Source: an uncultured Prevotella sp. | GTDB taxonomy: Bacteria > Bacteroidota > Bacteroidia > Bacteroidales > Bacteroidaceae | NCBI GenBank assembly: GCA_934204655.1 | Contig: CAKPZJ010000037.1 | Coordinates: 1-14,805, forward strand | Length of the DNA: 14,805 nt | Direction: 5' to 3' | Part shown: one piece after another, positions 1 to 8,801 of the stretch | How positions within the stretch are numbered: position 1 is the first letter of the stretch | Layout of the letters: every line of letters begins with the position of its first letter | Position numbers and translations under genes: made by a program | The notes under the pieces: generated by a model | Database searches by the model: none | Told to the model about the DNA's origin: nothing | What the model saw: only the letters and a program-made list of their open reading frames with translations

Positions 1-357
1 AAGATAAGGTGCAATACATTAAAAAACGTATATAAACTCCAATATTTATGCATTATTAACGATAAAAATCGAAATACGTCGAGTAAATCTCTATCACAGC
101 TGCACCTGCCCGAGAATATAACGATTCGTGGAGTTTTTTGAGGATGTAAAAAAATGTGTTTTTCCATTATTACATCACAGGTCAGCAACCATTTTAATGC
201 CTTTGTATCTTACTGGTATCGCATTCAAGAACACTGGTAATAGTCATGCAAATTTTTAAATGTAGTCAATGTGGCTACGAATATTTTTGGCGTTCTATCA
301 TAATTAGCCATATGGCACGTACATTAGGACATACAGGACACTTTCGGAGCACAGCGG
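1..357. other. AT-rich stretch without a convincing gene
   Basis: No open frame of useful length is visible on either strand. The base composition is much more AT-rich than the coding part of the window. An imperfect dyad lies at 144-175: ATGTAA at 144-149 pairs with TTACAT at 170-175, and AATG at 153-156 pairs with CATT at 165-168. A 45-codon frame at 246-383 is discussed as a low-confidence observation only. The stretch may be the intergenic or regulatory region of a gene lying left of the window, but nothing here identifies it. Confidence 0.5.
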
Positions 358-365
358 ATGCCGGT

Positions 366-391
366 TTTGACCAGAAAAAGTAGTTACTTTG
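366..391 (+). promoter_or_regulatory. Possible Bacteroidota-type promoter for the downstream structured RNA
   Basis: TTACTTTG at 384-391 matches seven of eight positions of the Bacteroidota -7 consensus TAnnTTTG, and a TTTG lies upstream at 366-369. The spacing between the two boxes is several bases shorter than usual, so only the -7 box is persuasive. It would place a transcription start near 397-400, just before the hairpin-rich segment that ends in a terminator on the same strand. Confidence 0.35.
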
Positions 392-396
392 CAACA

Positions 397-602
397 GAAA
401 TCAATGTCCCAAACTTGGTATTAGGTATGAGTAACCGGGCGGGACGCCGCCACAGCGGTGACGGCACGCCCCCAGACGGGCTGCACAGTAAGCAGCCCAC
501 TTTAGGAAGGTGTCTCAGGATTTCGCATTGTATCATCCTGACATAATAGGACTATAGCTTGAATTTCCCGTATCGGCTTGCGAAAGTGGATACGGGCTTT
601 TT
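397..602 (+). ncRNA. Candidate structured small RNA, unclassified
   Basis: The segment is inferred to be a stand-alone transcript of about 205 nt. It contains three successive hairpins. The first joins 437-441/467-471, 446-449/462-465 and 451-453/458-460. The second is GGGCTGC (478-484) with GCAGCCC (492-498). The third is TCAGGAT (515-521) with ATCCTGA (535-541). A rho-independent terminator follows at 567-602. A near-consensus -7 box sits just upstream at 384-391. The next gene (718-1098) is on the opposite strand, so this is not the leader of a visible gene. A long-range alternative fold is possible between 406-430 and 533-552. It lacks features I would expect of RNase P RNA, tmRNA or SRP RNA. 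6S RNA or a lineage-specific sRNA remain possible. The 5' end is only estimated. Confidence 0.5.
567..602 (+). terminator. Rho-independent terminator of the structured RNA
   Basis: CCCGTATC at 567-574 pairs perfectly with GATACGGG at 589-596, with a small inner CTT/AAG pairing inside the loop. The stem is followed by CTTTTT at 597-602. The T-run lies only on the plus-strand 3' side, which sets the direction. Confidence 0.8.
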
Positions 603-650
603 ACGTTGCTCGCGGCCGCGGACCATGTCACCGGAGCCATCGGCCTAACT

Positions 651-690
651 AAAATCCCTGCTGACGGGCCGGATGCCTGTCAGCAGGGAT
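651..690 (-). terminator. Rho-independent terminator of the desulfoferrodoxin gene
   Basis: A perfect 12-bp inverted repeat joins 654-665 (ATCCCTGCTGAC) and 679-690. An inner GGC/GCC pairing at 667-669/675-677 continues the stem. Read on the minus strand the stem is followed by TTTTAGTT. It begins 27 bases past the dfx stop codon, so it terminates dfx and any read-through from sprA. Confidence 0.8.
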
Positions 691-717
691 GTAGGGGCAG
701 TGGTTATAGGCGCTCCT

Positions 718-1098
718 TTAGAGGCTGGCCGCCCACAGACCATGCAGGTTGCAGTACTCGCGGGCACCCACCACTGGCTCGGTGGTCATAAATACGGCCA
801 CAGGCTCGGCTGTGGGCTCCAGGTAGCGACGCATAATGCCACGGACGGTTATCAGCTCTATCCACTGGATGTAGTGGGCGGGCATCATGGGGTGCAGGGT
901 GCTGCCCACCGTTACCCGGTAGCCACCCTGGATGGGTTCTATCACCGGTACGTGTTTCTCCGTAGCGGCATCGGTGGTATTGGCTTCCACCAGTTGCATG
1001 GGCTGACCGCAGCAGGTCAGCGTTCCGGCACCGGCATTGACTACTTCGACCATATTGCCACACACGGCGCAACGGTACACTTGCTTAGTTTCTGTCAT
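718..1098 (-). CDS. dfx: Desulfoferrodoxin (two-iron superoxide reductase)
   Basis: This cytoplasmic enzyme reduces superoxide to hydrogen peroxide without making oxygen, a common oxidative defence of anaerobes. The 126-residue protein has the full length of class I desulfoferrodoxins. The N-terminal desulforedoxin-like domain carries C10-x2-C13 and C29-C30, the ligands of the FeCys4 centre I. The catalytic centre II ligands are all visible: H49, H69, H75, C116 and H119, with the E47-K48 pair beside the active site; this numbering agrees with the well-studied Desulfoarculus baarsii enzyme. The start is supported by a strong AAAGGAG at 1104-1110, six bases before the ATG. The gene follows sprA on the same strand after 124 nt and has its own -7-like box and terminator, so it may be read both separately and by read-through. 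The electron donor is not encoded here. Confidence 0.97.
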   Translation of the reverse strand: MTETKQVYRCAVCGNMVEVVNAGAGTLTCCGQPMQLVEANTTDAATEKHVPVIEPIQGGYRVTVGSTLHPMMPAHYIQWIELITVRGIMRRYLEPTAEPVAVFMTTEPVVGAREYCNLHGLWAASL

Positions 1099-1173
1099 AG
1101 TTGCTCCTTTCTTTTAGAATGATTGTCGGGGCTAATATAGTGTAAGTTGGCGACATGGCCACCATGACGGCAG

Positions 1174-1181
1174 CAAAATTA
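1174..1181 (-). promoter_or_regulatory. Promoter -7 box upstream of dfx
   Basis: On the minus strand the bases read TAATTTTG, a perfect match to the Bacteroidota -7 consensus TAnnTTTG. The box lies about 75 bases upstream of the dfx ATG and just after the sprA stop codon. No clear -33 TTTG is seen. A short dyad CATGG-CCA-CCATG at 1154-1166 would lie at the very start of the transcript. Confidence 0.5.
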
Positions 1182-1222
1182 AGGATTATTATCATTTGAG
1201 CCGCGACCATGGAGGCCACGCC

Positions 1223-4200
1223 CTATCGGGTCAGGCTGAACTTAATGCTCAGTCCGAAGTCGCGCGTGGTGGTGGGGTAACTGTTGCTGGCCAACAGGGG
1301 CGTGTTAGTCTGCCTGTCGTAGTAGAAGCTGAGGGTGAGCAGCCTCGACAAGGTATAGTCGGCCATCAGGCTGAGCTTAAACGCTGTATTGCCGCTGCTG
1401 GCAAAACTGCTCACCGAGGCTATGTCGCGGCTAATGCTGGCCTGGCGACGATAGCTCAGGTCGAGCCTCAGGTTCAGGTCATTGTTGGTGCCACCCCGGG
1501 CCGTGGTGGCAGTAGCCGCGGTGGTGTCGGCCTTCTTGCGGCCCCTTACCTTGCGCATATTGCGCGCCCCCAACAGCTTAAAGTTATTGATGCGATAGCC
1601 CAAGCCCACCACCCAGTCGTGGCTCGAAGCCTCGTTGAGCTGTACGCTGGTCATGCTCAGATTAAGAACCCTCGTGGTGCGGTACTCGAGCTTGGCGGTA
1701 AGATTATTGTCGAACGTCATATCTACGCCTAACAACGGTGAGAACGCCTCGTTAACACTTACGCTCGACACGTTGAACATACTGCTGGGCGAGGGCAGCC
1801 CCGTGGTGGCATCGGTTACAAATCCCACCCCATTCATAAACTCCTGGAACGTACTGTAGGTACTGTAGGAGCCCACGGCGTACACGCTGCGGTAGGCGTG
1901 GTTGATGTTGAAGCTCTTGAATACATCGCGGAACCAGGGGAGCTTGGCCAGGCCGCTATAGCGCATCGTCCAGTTGGGCAGGATACGCGACAGCGACGGG
2001 AAGATGTCCAGGCCGCCGCCCATGCTGGTGTATGACGCTAAGAAAGCAGGCACCATGACGTCGGCGCTGTACTTGTTGACGCTGCCGTTGACCGGGTCAA
2101 AGGGCTTGCCGGCCAGGGCGCTGCCCGCGGGGTACACGGCACCGGCATAGCGGGCCTCGACACGGTCGCGGAAGCCGTCGAGCGAGCGGCAAAAGCGGTC
2201 AAAGACTGACGAGTGGAAACCGTTGTCCGCGCTGCCCATGGCCCCAAAAGCGCTCTTGAGCGACAGGGTGGTCATGGTGAACGTGCCGCTCTGCGTGGTG
2301 GGACTTCCGGCATACATATACTGTATGCTCTTGGAGCGGTTCTCCGTCCGGCTGGCCGTCAGGTCTATCTTCAGGTTGCGTATAGGCTCCAGCGTCATGC
2401 GTATCTGTAGGTCCGAGGTCTGGCTGGTGGTAGCCGGGGTGGCCACGGAGTCGTTCATAAGCAGCCAGCCATTGTCGCGGGCGCGGTCTATGTAGCTGTC
2501 GTCTATCAGGCCAAAGGCAAAATCGAGGCCAGGAGAAAGCAGGCCGTCGCCGCGCTTCTGTCCGAAGGCGTTGCCCACCATCGGCATAAATCCCGGAAGC
2601 GACAGGGCGTACTGGTTGCGGTAACTTACACTCACATTGCGTACCATCATCAGCACCCGGGCCACACTCTGGGCCGTCTTGTACCACTTCTTCTCCTCCA
2701 GGGGTTCCTTGGGGGTCACCGTGACCTTAATCTTGACCGCCGAGTCCACGTGGTTGAGTATTCTGATTTGGTTATCGTTTACCCGCTTATACTCTAACTT
2801 AAAGGGACGGCCCTCCTTGGTCCGGGCCGTTACCACTATGCGGCGGGTGCGCTTGCTGTGAGTCAGGCTGATGGTGGTGTCGGGCATCAGGGTCACCTCG
2901 CGCTCGTAGCTGCGGCGGTTCATGGGCAGGCTCTTCTTCTGTAGCTCGGCGGCAGCGTCCTTGGCGTTAGCCGCCTTCTTCGCCTCGGCACGCGCCTTGA
3001 CCTTGGCGGCCCGCTCGCGGTCTATCTCGGCCTTGCTTTTCTCCTTTCGGAACCTATCGTTAGTCTTGCGGAGAAAGGGGATATGGTTGTAGAGTCTCTC
3101 CATATTCCAGGTAGAGCTAATGTTAAGGTCGCGATTGCTCACGATGCTGTTGCCGAGCGAGGTGCCATCGTCCAACGACGTGCCGCGGGCCCAGTTGTAC
3201 GTAGCGGTATAGTTGGCGTTAGCGTTGAGCCAGTCGAAGATGGGAATGAGGTTCAGGGGTATCTGGTAAGACATCGAGAACGACTGGCTGTAGTCCAGGG
3301 GCGTGCCCATGTGCCTCAGGCTGGTCTTGACAGAGTCCTTCCAGGCCGCATAGGCATCTGGGTAGCGCTCCTTGTTAACCGGGGCGTATGGCTCTTCGAC
3401 CTCGGCGTGCGTGGCGCTTTGGAAATTCATGTGCAAGTTACGCGTGAGGTCCCAGCGAAGGGTCAGCTCGCGGTTCCAGAGGAACTGTGAGCTGAAGGTG
3501 AGGGGCAGCTGACTTCCGCCGAGGTCTTCCATGTCGCGCTCTTGCAGCTCGTAGTAGCTGCGAGTCATCTCGGTGTTGAAGCCCACATTCTGTGGCAGCC
3601 AGTTGAGACCGAACCGCTTCAGGATGTCGGCCCACTTGGATTTAGTCTTCATCTTGCGGAACGGCTCCCAGGCCTTGAAGACCGGTGTCCACGTATATGC
3701 GAGCGCCCCGCGCCAGTTGTCTTCTCTCTCGTACACCGTTGTCTCGCCACTGGTCTGCTTGTGCGAGTGGCTGTAGGTCACTGAGAAGTTGGCAGGGTCG
3801 TATGGCATCGGGTGACGCTTGTTCTGGATTCCCACGCGTACATTGGAGAGCGAGAAGTTGGTATTGGTGGTCTGGGTGACAGCTATGCTGTTGATAGAGT
3901 CGCGCTCGTGGTCAGAGCCGGCGGCCTCCAGCGCATCCTTGAGCCTCATGTCGGTGTCCAGGGGATTGTACTTGGGCGTGGTAGACTCCTTGGACACTGA
4001 GTAGTAAAGCGGGGCACTCACCTTGGCCTTGTCTGGGAAGAACTTGCCTAACTCCAGACTCGTGGTGACGCTATAGGTCTTGTAGTCGTCGGTCGACCGC
4101 TGGCTCACGCCTTCCTCCAGGCCGCCAAAGCCCTCTGTGAGGTAGCGGCCCTGTACATTGACGGTTCCAAAGTCGGCCAGCTGTACGTTCAGGTTAGCCT

Positions 4201-7200
4201 GTGCGGCCCAGCCGCCGCTGTTGTTGTACTCCTTGAGGCGCAGCTCGTTGACCCAGACCTCTGCCGACTTAGCCGAGCCTGCCTTGTTGCGCACACCTAT
4301 CATCATGGTCTTCACCTCGCCCAACGTGGGGTTACCCACGATGCTCACGCGGTTAGCCGGGTGTTCAGAGTCGTAAGCCGAGAACTCCCTGGCATACGAG
4401 GCGGTACCCTGTGCCTTGGCCAGGTTACGCTCCTTCTTGATGCGGGTAAACACGGAGAGCGGTATGTCCATCATGTTGGCGCTGGGCCATACCTTCTCGC
4501 AGTCAGCGCGCGAATACTTGTCGTACACGCCGGCTGCGGTGAGCTTCAAGGGTATCTCGTACTCGTAGTAGTTGGTCTTGTAGTCGCTGCCCAACCTTAC
4601 GAAGACTGCCATCTGGTCGTCGGCGAGCGCCGTGGTGTTCTGCTCCATCGCATTGGCATGCACGAACATCTGCAAGCGGCGATACTGACGCAGGTCGAGG
4701 GTCGTATTCTTGTAAACGGCCTTGGACTCGTTGGTGCCGAGGTCGGTTACCACCATGTTGAGGGCTTGCTCGTTGGCCTCGACCAGCTGGGGCTGCGTGG
4801 GGTCCTGCGCCCTGGTTATGCCAGGGGGCAGCACGTAGTTAACGGGGGGCTTGTCGTTGTTCTCCTCTATATTAATAGAGCTCACGGTCATCTTGCCCGA
4901 AGCCGAAGCCGTCGCGTCGAGCGGCTGGTTGTACATTCGCCACTCGCCCTTGACCAGGTCCAGGCTGCCGAAGCGCATTACTATGGGGCGGGTAAACCCG
5001 GTGAGGAACATGCGCATGAACCGCATGCTGGTGAAGTCGGATATGTTGCCTACACGCCGCTCGTAGTCTTCCAGCGGTATGCGGAACTGGTACCAGGTGA
5101 CCTTAGCAGAAGTGCCGTTGCGCAGCGGGGCCGTGGCATCACGGCGGTCTACGATATAGTTGTGGCCCACCACCATGTCCTGGGGGCGGATGGAGATGTG
5201 GTACTGGTAGTACTTCTCGTACTCATTGAGGGTGTAGTCCTGATTAATATCCTCGACATCAGGGGTGGTCTTATACGAGGTGTCGTAGCCCTCGGTACGG
5301 CTGTCGGAGTCGGGCGAGTTGCCCTGCGGGTTGTTGATACGCTTATAGCGATCCAGGATAGAGGTCTTGGCACGGTCGTAGTCAGAGCCGCGGAAGTAGT
5401 GGTAGTCGTCGTTGGCCGGGTCGCTGAGGATGGAGTCGTAGACCTCGGGGCTGACCTTGCCCTGGGCGGCACGGAGGAACTCTTGGTAAGACTCAAACTG
5501 GCGTTCCTCCTCATCGCGCAGTCCGTTGAAACCCACGTCCTGGAGGGCACGACTGCCCGAGGTAGTGGCAAAGGCGTAGGTAACGTTAGCCTGGGTGGGA
5601 ACCTTACCCCACTGGGTGGTGACGTAGCTCTGGGAACCGTCGACGGGCATGCCGCTCTCGTAGAACTTCTTGCCATCGCGCAGCACATCCTCGCTCACCT
5701 CGCCCAGGTTGATGTAGAAGTCGCCGCCGTACTCATTGGCATCGGCCTGCTGGTTGGTATAGATAAAGGGGTCCATGAGCCAGAACTCCACGTACTCGAT
5801 GTTGGCCGCCTCGAAGTCATTGGTGTTGAGCTTACGCATCATACCGCCCCACTTGGTCTGAGGGCTGTTGAGCGTGCCGTCGCGGTTCAGGTCGGGGTTA
5901 AAGTTGTAAGGGCCGCGCTCACGGGGGTAGTAGGCCAGGTTCAGGATAGGCAGCGTGGAGATGGCTCCGTTGTAGCTGCTCTGGTCGCGGTTAGGATAGA
6001 GCTCGCTTACCAGCACCTCGCGCACGTAGTGGTTAGACAGCTGTTCGAGGTCGCTCTTGATATGACCAGGAGTAAGCGAACTGCTACGGCGGGTAAAGAG
6101 CGGGTCGATGTTATACCAGGCCAGGAGAGAGCGATCGTAACCGCTCTTGAGGGTCGTCTTGTCGTTATAGTTGGCCATGGTAGACGGCACGCTGGATATT
6201 ATCCACGCCGAGGGAGTCGACACATCTATCTTGCTGGTCGTATTTTCAAAATCGTCCAGGTATGAGGCATTATCCTGCGTCCCGTGGCTCTGGCCGGCTA
6301 TCAGCTGTGCAAACTCGGCATTGAATGAAATCTGCGAAGGCTGCGTTACGTGCAGGAAGGGTATCTTGTTGAGTACATTGGTAAGCCACTGACTCTCCTT
6401 CTTCCAGTTTAGATTTATACCCCACAGCGTATTGTTCAGCGGCTCGGCTCCCATGTTCACCTTGGTGGTAAGGGCTTGCTCAGAGAGATGCTGCAGCGTA
6501 CCGCTGAGCTGAAACTCCTTGCTAAAGTCGTACTCCCAGTTCATGCCGAACATCGTCTTGCGCTGCTGAGCGTAGTCTGAGTTGCTCTCGAGCGACACGT
6601 TGACCTGGGTGCCTGCATCTATGAGGCTCTGGTTAAGCAGTGTAACCTCGCCGGCACTGTAGTCGACCGTGTAGTCCGTGCCCTCGACCAGGGTGACGCC
6701 TCCGGCCGTTACCACGACCGACCCCTGGGGCACATTGTAGGCCCCGAGCGAGATAACACCGGCCGCGCTACCCTTGAACTGGCCCGTCAGGATATACTTG
6801 TTCTTCTCGGCTATCTGCCTGGCCACCGTGCGGGTCGAGTCGTACAGCTCGGTAAAGGCATAGTGGCTCGCGCGGTCGGGGGCCACGCCCTTGGACACCA
6901 AGTAAGAGTACATGTACGATCCGAAAGGCTCTACGCAGGGGAAGAACACCCGGCCATTGCTCACGGTATAGCCCTCTACGTAGTCGAAGTAGCCGTTAGG
7001 GTTGGGCCTATTGTTGTTATCCAGACGGTCGGCACCCAAGACACGGATGAGGGGAGTACTCTTAACCTGCGTTTCAGGTATATAATTAAGGTACACGCCT
7101 GCTGTGTCGCTCTGGAACTTGACATCGAGCCTGAATTTCTCCTTCTCCACACTCGAGGCGAGGCTGTACACGTTCTTCATCATCAAGTCCCAGTTGCCCT

Positions 7201-8797
7201 GAGTGGGGTTGTTGCTCGTATTCTTCAACGCCTTGACGAAGAGAGCCTTAGTTACATCGGTAACGTCGGCCGCGAACTCGCCCACCTGATACGTTACACC
7301 GCCATAGGTGTACTCGTAGGCCACCGCCAGCACCTGGTCGCTCTGCAGGGTGGTGCGCAGCGACACATAGCCAAGGGCTGAGTTGAGGGTGTACTCCGAT
7401 GGACTCAGCAAGCGGGCACTCTCGAGTTTCTCGTAGTCGGCCCCACCCACCAAGCCTGCCCCGTCGAGGGTAGAGGTGGTGGCGTCTATGTTGCGGGCAT
7501 CGGCGTAGGCGGTGGTGAGGGTCTGGTACTCGCTGTTGGCCGTGTTAGACGGCACCGCCTGACCCGTTACGCCCCACATGGGGTTAGATACCTTCTGGTT
7601 CTCGCCCAGGTCGGTCAGCGCCACGATGTTGCGGGTATTGGTGGCGGTTCCGGTCTTGTTGGTCACCCATATCTCGACGCGGTTGATGGTAATGCCGGTG
7701 GTAAGGTTGGGCAGGGTGCGCATGGCGGCATCGTACTTGTTCCTAAAGTACTGCGACAGGAAGAAGTGCATGTTCTCCTCGTAGTTGGCCACATTGATTT
7801 CGAACGGGGTGAGCTGCACGCCGCCCTTAGACGACACGCTGGTGGTGGTACTCTTCTTCTGCGAGGCCACCAGTTGCAGCTTCAGGCGTCCGAACTGCAA
7901 GTCCGTGCGCAGTCCGAACAGTGAACTGGCACCCTTGACTAACGACGAGTTAGACGGGAACGACACATTGCCGGCCTCGACCAGCTTAACTATCTCGTCC
8001 TCCTTGCCATCGTACTTGAGCTTGAGGTTCTGGGTATCGAAATCGAATGTCGCGTCGGTGTTGTAGTTAAGATTCATGTTGACCTTGTCACCTACCTTAC
8101 CGTTAACATTAAGGTTAATCTTCTCATCGAAGTCAATGGTGGTGGTCTTGCGGTTGCGGATGGGCAGACTGGGGTTATCTATATTCTTGAGGGTAGCGCC
8201 AAACTTGAGTTCTGCACTACCCTGGGTCTTGATGCGTACACCGCCGGGGCCGAAGATTTTCTCGGCCGGGCCGAGGTCGAAGTGCATATCAGAGAAGTCG
8301 AATTTCTCCTTGCCCTTGGCCTGGTAAATCTCGTCGTTCTTGCTCCGGTAGAAGCGGCTGCGTGCCTGGCGCTCGCTCCAGCGCCTGTACTCGTCGGGGG
8401 TCATAATGATAGGCGCCTCGAGCCACACACTGCCGATGCGGGTGCCCACGAGGTAACGGTCCAGGGTATCATTGTACACCACCTCCTGCTTCAGGTTGTC
8501 GGGGCGATGCAGGTCGGCCACGGGCTGACCGTAATCATCGAGCGTAAGGGCTGTAGTACGCTGTATTTTCCAACGGGGGTGAAGCAGCGAGTCGGGTATG
8601 GTGTCCTCGTCTACCAGCAGGGGTTGGGCCTTGACGGCCACCTTGCGTACCGTGTCGGCCGGGGTGGCCGTGGCAGCCTTGCGCACGGGTTTGCGGGCCT
8701 GAAGAATAGACACAGAGGCTGCGTATCCGAGGGTAGAAACCATCGGCAGCAGTATAAGAGCTGTACGTAGCCAGCGCCTAATCTTCGTGCGGAGCAT
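1223..8797 (-). CDS. sprA: T9SS outer-membrane translocon SprA (Sov)
   Basis: SprA (Sov in Porphyromonas gingivalis) is the giant 36-strand outer-membrane barrel through which type IX clients leave the cell; in known systems it pairs with PorV or a plug protein. The product here is 2524 residues, close to known homologues of about 2400-2500. A basic N-terminus and hydrophobic stretch (residues 1-26) form a Sec signal peptide ending near GYA. Recognised SprA landmarks are an IFGPGG segment near 181, AGNVSFPSNSSLVKGASSLF near 274-293, a DDFE segment near 845, an EFWLMDPF segment near 1000 and an EVWVNELRL segment near 1515. An Ala/Lys/Glu-rich, probably helical insert lies near 1913-1950. The C-terminus ends in alternating barrel-like strands. 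The ATG lies 4 nt after the ruvA stop, indicating a shared transcript and probable translational coupling. ruvA-sprA adjacency is a familiar arrangement in Bacteroidota. Confidence 0.97.
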   Translation of the reverse strand: MLRTKIRRWLRTALILLPMVSTLGYAASVSILQARKPVRKAATATPADTVRKVAVKAQPLLVDEDTIPDSLLHPRWKIQRTTALTLDDYGQPVADLHRPDNLKQEVVYNDTLDRYLVGTRIGSVWLEAPIIMTPDEYRRWSERQARSRFYRSKNDEIYQAKGKEKFDFSDMHFDLGPAEKIFGPGGVRIKTQGSAELKFGATLKNIDNPSLPIRNRKTTTIDFDEKINLNVNGKVGDKVNMNLNYNTDATFDFDTQNLKLKYDGKEDEIVKLVEAGNVSFPSNSSLVKGASSLFGLRTDLQFGRLKLQLVASQKKSTTTSVSSKGGVQLTPFEINVANYEENMHFFLSQYFRNKYDAAMRTLPNLTTGITINRVEIWVTNKTGTATNTRNIVALTDLGENQKVSNPMWGVTGQAVPSNTANSEYQTLTTAYADARNIDATTSTLDGAGLVGGADYEKLESARLLSPSEYTLNSALGYVSLRTTLQSDQVLAVAYEYTYGGVTYQVGEFAADVTDVTKALFVKALKNTSNNPTQGNWDLMMKNVYSLASSVEKEKFRLDVKFQSDTAGVYLNYIPETQVKSTPLIRVLGADRLDNNNRPNPNGYFDYVEGYTVSNGRVFFPCVEPFGSYMYSYLVSKGVAPDRASHYAFTELYDSTRTVARQIAEKNKYILTGQFKGSAAGVISLGAYNVPQGSVVVTAGGVTLVEGTDYTVDYSAGEVTLLNQSLIDAGTQVNVSLESNSDYAQQRKTMFGMNWEYDFSKEFQLSGTLQHLSEQALTTKVNMGAEPLNNTLWGINLNWKKESQWLTNVLNKIPFLHVTQPSQISFNAEFAQLIAGQSHGTQDNASYLDDFENTTSKIDVSTPSAWIISSVPSTMANYNDKTTLKSGYDRSLLAWYNIDPLFTRRSSSLTPGHIKSDLEQLSNHYVREVLVSELYPNRDQSSYNGAISTLPILNLAYYPRERGPYNFNPDLNRDGTLNSPQTKWGGMMRKLNTNDFEAANIEYVEFWLMDPFIYTNQQADANEYGGDFYINLGEVSEDVLRDGKKFYESGMPVDGSQSYVTTQWGKVPTQANVTYAFATTSGSRALQDVGFNGLRDEEERQFESYQEFLRAAQGKVSPEVYDSILSDPANDDYHYFRGSDYDRAKTSILDRYKRINNPQGNSPDSDSRTEGYDTSYKTTPDVEDINQDYTLNEYEKYYQYHISIRPQDMVVGHNYIVDRRDATAPLRNGTSAKVTWYQFRIPLEDYERRVGNISDFTSMRFMRMFLTGFTRPIVMRFGSLDLVKGEWRMYNQPLDATASASGKMTVSSINIEENNDKPPVNYVLPPGITRAQDPTQPQLVEANEQALNMVVTDLGTNESKAVYKNTTLDLRQYRRLQMFVHANAMEQNTTALADDQMAVFVRLGSDYKTNYYEYEIPLKLTAAGVYDKYSRADCEKVWPSANMMDIPLSVFTRIKKERNLAKAQGTASYAREFSAYDSEHPANRVSIVGNPTLGEVKTMMIGVRNKAGSAKSAEVWVNELRLKEYNNSGGWAAQANLNVQLADFGTVNVQGRYLTEGFGGLEEGVSQRSTDDYKTYSVTTSLELGKFFPDKAKVSAPLYYSVSKESTTPKYNPLDTDMRLKDALEAAGSDHERDSINSIAVTQTTNTNFSLSNVRVGIQNKRHPMPYDPANFSVTYSHSHKQTSGETTVYEREDNWRGALAYTWTPVFKAWEPFRKMKTKSKWADILKRFGLNWLPQNVGFNTEMTRSYYELQERDMEDLGGSQLPLTFSSQFLWNRELTLRWDLTRNLHMNFQSATHAEVEEPYAPVNKERYPDAYAAWKDSVKTSLRHMGTPLDYSQSFSMSYQIPLNLIPIFDWLNANANYTATYNWARGTSLDDGTSLGNSIVSNRDLNISSTWNMERLYNHIPFLRKTNDRFRKEKSKAEIDRERAAKVKARAEAKKAANAKDAAAELQKKSLPMNRRSYEREVTLMPDTTISLTHSKRTRRIVVTARTKEGRPFKLEYKRVNDNQIRILNHVDSAVKIKVTVTPKEPLEEKKWYKTAQSVARVLMMVRNVSVSYRNQYALSLPGFMPMVGNAFGQKRGDGLLSPGLDFAFGLIDDSYIDRARDNGWLLMNDSVATPATTSQTSDLQIRMTLEPIRNLKIDLTASRTENRSKSIQYMYAGSPTTQSGTFTMTTLSLKSAFGAMGSADNGFHSSVFDRFCRSLDGFRDRVEARYAGAVYPAGSALAGKPFDPVNGSVNKYSADVMVPAFLASYTSMGGGLDIFPSLSRILPNWTMRYSGLAKLPWFRDVFKSFNINHAYRSVYAVGSYSTYSTFQEFMNGVGFVTDATTGLPSPSSMFNVSSVSVNEAFSPLLGVDMTFDNNLTAKLEYRTTRVLNLSMTSVQLNEASSHDWVVGLGYRINNFKLLGARNMRKVRGRKKADTTAATATTARGGTNNDLNLRLDLSYRRQASISRDIASVSSFASSGNTAFKLSLMADYTLSRLLTLSFYYDRQTNTPLLASNSYPTTTRDFGLSIKFSLTR

Positions 8798-8801
8798 AGA
8801 G

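Noticed and set aside
358..546. A 62-codon plus-strand frame over the structured RNA
   Set aside because: The sequence has no protein-like pattern. The hairpins and terminator explain the segment better, and the start precedes the likely promoter box.
651..690. A riboswitch or leader structure for dfx
   Set aside because: The stem lies downstream of the dfx stop codon and is followed by a T-run on the dfx strand, so it is a terminator.
4361..6265. A 634-codon open frame on the plus strand opposite sprA
   Set aside because: It lies wholly antisense to the unmistakable sprA frame. It is low-complexity in Val, Gly, Leu, Ala and His, which is what reading the complement of a GC-rich gene that avoids TTA, CTA and TCA codons produces.
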